Positions 60,402-64,000 of a DNA stretch of 64,000 nucleotides are shown here, piece after piece. The stretch is taken from positions 1,550,001-1,614,000 of the forward strand of contig JAHNUO010000006.1 in assembly GCA_019787685.1 (NCBI GenBank), written 5' to 3'. Positions within the stretch are counted from its first letter, which is position 1; every line of letters starts with the position of its first letter. The stretch comes from Chiua virens. Taxonomy: Eukaryota; Basidiomycota; Agaricomycetes; Boletales; Boletaceae. Both the position numbers and the translations under genes were made by a program. The notes beneath the pieces are model-generated. The model searched no databases. It was not told the origin of the DNA and saw nothing but the letters and a program-made list of their open reading frames with translations.

Positions 60402-62523
60402 ATGATAAGTACCCCAAACATGCCGTCTACCTCCTCACCCATGTCGTCCTTGTCTCTCATCTCCCACCTTCATCTAATCTCGTTCCCTACCCTCTTTGTA
60501 TGCGCTCTCCTTTGTCTCGTCCTTTACGCCACCATCGCCACGAATACACGCCCACTGCCCCCGGGACCTCGCCTTGGTTGGTTTGCAAACCAAACCATCC
60601 CTCAGTCATACCAGTGGCTGACCTATGCAAAGTGGCGCCATATTTACGGTATTTCAGAACTCGTGTCTTGGCCTCCGTCCCATTCCTCACCTTTCGTTGC
60701 TAGGTGATATCATCTACCTGCGCATCTTCGGCAACCCAGTCATGGTTATAAATTCCTTACAAGTCGCCGAGGACCTCTTGGAGAGACGGAGTAAAAACTA
60801 TTCTTCCCGGTTTGTCCCACCCCATATTGAGATCTTCTAGTTTTCTCAGACCCACCAGGCCCGTGAGAACCATGGTGGTTGATCTGTACGTATTGGAAGA
60901 ACCACCCGATTGAACCGTCGGTTAATGCTGCCACAGTATGGGCTGGGATTGGCTATTTTCTTCCATGCCATACGGCTCTCGATGGCGAAATCATCGCACC
61001 CTCTTTCATCGTCACTTCCGCCGCCGCATGACCTCAAATTATCACCAAGTGGTCCTCAAGGAGACGCGTACCACTCTCAGGAACTTACTTGATTCCCCTG
61101 AGGACTTTGCTCATCATGTCCGAAGGTTCGTTGTCACAAATGTTACGGCTGTTCCCTCAAATTTTTCGTTAGGACAGCAGCTGCAATTGTCATGAAAATA
61201 TCATATGGACACGACATTGCTGACAAAGGTGATGTTTATGTGACCATCGCAGATCAAGCAATGCAAGGGCTTGGTAAGGCAGGCATATTTGGATCATTTC
61301 TCGTCGACTATCTTCCATTTCGTAAGTCCATCCTTCACAGATGGGTTTATCTCTGATGATCCTCGTTTTATTAGTCAGGTTTGTCCCAGAATCCATGCCT
61401 GGTGCTGGGTTCAAGCGCCAGGCTCGCGCATGGAGAGTAACGGCAAAGGCGATGATCGACAAACCATTCCAAATGGTAAAGGAACGCATGGAAAGGGGTA
61501 CTGCATGCTCTTGTTTCGCGCAGAATGAGCTCGAAACATGGAGGCAATCACCCAACCGTGATCAAGCGTATGAGACACTCATCAAAAATGTTGCTGGTAT
61601 TTCATATGCAGGTAATTTTACCGAGCTTTTGGAGTGTTAGAATCACCTTGCTCAAGCTGTGCAGCTGGTGCAGACACAGTTCGTCTTCGGTTTGTCCACG
61701 TCTGCATTTCCGCTCAGTTCGAACCCAGACAGTTTCCAGTCTCCTCTCCTTCATCCTTGCGATGGTAGTATACCCCGATGTGCAACGTAAGGCTCAACAA
61801 CAGTTGGACGAAACCTTGGGAATGCAGAGACTCCCGACCTTTGCTGACCGCGAGAGGCTTCCTTTCATTGACTGCGTTGTCTGGGAATGTCTGAGATGGA
61901 ATCCAGTGTTACCCATGGGCCTTGTTCATCTTGCTTCAGAGAACGATGAGTACAAAGGGTATTCCATCCCAAAGGGGACATCTGTTCTACCTAATGTTTG
62001 GTCAGGATGATCTATCCCGAACTTGCACCTCGGGTCGCTGATGGAATTTGGAATTGGAATATAGGGCAATGCTTCATGACGAGACACGTTATCCGAACCC
62101 CATGGATTTTGACCCCGATCGTTTCGTTGATCGAGAAAGAAATGAAATATTAGGGACTAATAAGTTTCCTCAAGCTGCTTTTGGATTTGGAAGGCGGTAA
62201 TAATATCACTTCATTCTCGGCCAACGTCTGAATTATCAATGCTTAGATTGTGTCCTGGACGATGGCTTGCGATGGATTCGGTCTGGATAACTATTGCGTC
62301 CATTCTTACGGTCTATACCATCGAAAAAGCACTTTCGGAAGACGGGTCGGAAATTACCCCTTCATTGGAATACACCTCCGCTCTCCTTAGGTCTGTCTCT
62401 ATTTTGGTCATCTAATTATCAGCGAACTAAGACACGCACAGTCACCCGAAACCCTTCCAATGTCGTTTTGTGCCTCGAAACGACAAAGCTATTTATCTCA
62501 TCAAACAGACCGGCATTAGTTGA
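60402..62523 (+). CDS. Cytochrome P450 monooxygenase, intact, eleven exons
   Basis: Heme-thiolate monooxygenase of the basidiomycete microsomal type, 535 residues, no frame break. An N-terminal membrane anchor (LISFPTLFVCALLCLVLYAT) precedes the Pro-rich hinge PLPPGPRLGW. Key motifs: helix C WRNHRTLFHRHF, I-helix oxygen-binding AGADTT, ExxR as ECLRW, PERF-like FDPDRFV, and heme loop FGFGRRLCPGRWLA with the proximal Cys. The AGADT part sits on a 14 nt exon (61665-61678) between two short introns. Similar fungal P450s are annotated as O-methylsterigmatocystin oxidoreductase-like. The substrate cannot be inferred; no biosynthetic cluster is visible nearby. Confidence 0.93.
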
Positions 62524-62696
62524 GGTCTATTGTTGACCAACTAGGTCAGACGTTGCAATGAAAATGTTGTATTTATGACGACTACTCCTTTACGACAATT
62601 GCCACTTGTAGCCTACTCTTGATTCATAACCAAGGCAGAATATAAATGATCTATAATCTAACGTGTCCGAAATCAATTTCTTTAATCTGGTAACTA

Positions 62697-63873
62697 TCAC
62701 CACCATCCCAATATTGATACCTCCACACCCATGCTTTTCACCTTGTCTACCGCTTGCTGTAGCTGCATCTTCCAGGGTCGTTCAGGGTTGTTATGTACAG
62801 GAATAGCGCCGACTTCAAGAAAATAAACATCATCGAATGGTTTAGTGCAGAGTGACGGGCGCCGATCTATTCGCAAAACATCAATGTCAAGCGACCCGAT
62901 TGTTCTGGGAATATGCAATGATTGCTTCATCGATTCACAAGGAAGAAGCTGGAGTCGTAGCAGGGCCATGTTCTGTATAGGTGTAGAGTATCCCTCCGGA
63001 AGGGCTACATCCAGACCCCGTGAAAGGATATAAAAGCGAGTAAAATTTACTGTGCTAGGATCAGCAACACTCATGACCTGTCATGACAAAGCACTGACGT
63101 GACTCATCCTGAATACCTTCTTTCAGGACTTCCAATCCTTCATAGATAATGACAACCATCGACGAGCATATGGCAGCGCATTTCATTGGGTCCAGTCCAT
63201 TTTCAGCGGAGAGTAGCATTTTCGCCGCGCTTGCAGTGGAATCTGTGGGCACCAAAGATGCCCGGGGCAAGTGCTTGACTAACCACGCGCGACATTGTCC
63301 CAAAGCCTTAGAGCCATTGCGACACCGAGTTCTAGTCAGATTCTCGAAGAATCGTATCACAGGAACGTACTTGCTCGTGACTCAAAATCTTCTCGATGTT
63401 CTCCAATTTGACCCCCTTCCGAATCACCAGAGAGTGCTTGACTTCAAAGACGGTGACACCCCTCACAAAAACCTCTCGTCCAACTGTAGGGAAACGCAAG
63501 ACATTATATGTTTCGATAACTGTGCCGTTTGTGCTATTTTCTTGAGGGATAATCCCGAACGGCATGGTGGTCGTTAACGCTTTCCGTACATCTGTCGGCA
63601 GTTAGTTCTTCTCCCGCCCAATGAAATCGATTTGGCTCGCCTGCAATTGTTGGTTGAGGGACATATTCAACAGAATTGCCAAAGCATTCGAACGCTGCCT
63701 GAACCGATTGTCAGCAAACAACGAAAATATTTGAACCGAACAGTGACCTGGTGGGAATAGGTTCCAACTGGACCGAGAAAAGCCAATCGTGGCTTTTGCG
63801 CACTGCTGGGTGTGGTGGACATGTAATGGCGAAAATATTGCAAACCTGTTTTGATGGGGTTCATCTGAAGCAT
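62697..63873 (-). CDS. PHA2: Prephenate dehydratase
   Basis: Converts prephenate to phenylpyruvate in phenylalanine synthesis. Exons 63873-63748, 63698-63641, 63591-63371, 63306-63099 and 63049-62697 encode 321 residues. Start MLQMNPIKTGLQYFRHYMST, then LAFLGPVGTYSHQAAFECFG, FGIIPQENSTNGTVIETYN, VTVFEVKHSLVIRKG, HEQALGQCRAWLVKHLP and PTDSTASAAKML. The catalytic Thr-Arg-Phe appears as NFTRFYILSRG at the start of the last exon. The C-terminal half continues as an ACT-like domain with IGSLDIDVLRIDRRPS, ending SILGWW. The second intron (63592-63640) has a GC donor (GCGAGC). The gene converges with the P450. Confidence 0.93.
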
Positions 63874-64000
63874 AGTCGGCGGTAGGTAGTGAAAGATTGA
63901 AAGAGTGAGATAGGATGTACTAGCTTGGAACACTGCAAAAAGTACGGTCAACCGATAATCGGCGTCTGTTGGCACGTGAAATATGTGCCAGCGTCACCGA

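Overview
The window is nuclear DNA from a filamentous basidiomycete, most likely an Agaricomycete. The evidence is dense gene packing on both strands, coding regions cut by many 45-65 nt introns (about 175 by hand count), and products such as basidiomycete-type Pil1, Med5 and P450. I rebuilt the genes by joining short exons to conserved family motifs. Family names rest on recognised motifs, not on a database search.

Layout. 1-3424: 3' part of eIF4E, eisosome Pil1, splicing factor SPF30. 3425-5516: a 2.1 kb gap with nothing recognisable. 5517-7708: a head-to-head pair of paralogous basic/coiled-coil proteins. 7991-15206: RIO2, NatD acetyltransferase, a complex I subunit, mitochondrial EF-Tu and PEX14. 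15320-25337: a GRIP golgin, Mediator subunit Med5, a zinc CDF transporter and eIF3h. 25450-35301: a secreted double-psi beta-barrel protein, IPI1, an NPC2-type lipid-transfer protein with a decayed neighbouring copy, a four-TM membrane protein, an F-box/LRR-like protein and a small conserved protein. 35602-44060: mitochondrial bL17, mitochondrial acyl carrier protein, an SMP-30 protein, ribosomal uL13, a three-KH RNA-binding protein and a NUFIP1/Rsa1-like protein. 44162-54799: an M16 metalloprotease, an Ngl/CCR4-type nuclease, a DH/PH RhoGEF and a two-TM protein. 55332-63873: a Zn2Cys6 transcription factor, a YjbQ-family protein whose exons are too short to stand out as ORFs, the polyadenylation factor Yth1/CPSF30, a cytochrome P450 and prephenate dehydratase.

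Most genes are housekeeping. Translation and ribosome biogenesis are well represented (eIF4E, eIF3h, RIO2, IPI1, uL13, bL17m, EF-Tu, NUFIP1-like). There is no mobile element, CRISPR array or convincing tRNA. Four divergent pairs have start codons 43-90 bp apart, so their promoters and leaders must overlap.

Three patterns stand out. First, at least seven introns begin with GC instead of GT, about 4% of those rebuilt. Second, many conserved genes are broken by single-base shifts, mostly an extra base; this fits an insertion-prone unpolished assembly better than biology. Third, the divergent paralogous pair at 5.5-7.7 kb shares an outlying RRHSVDV motif and is the best candidate for a little-described regulatory module.
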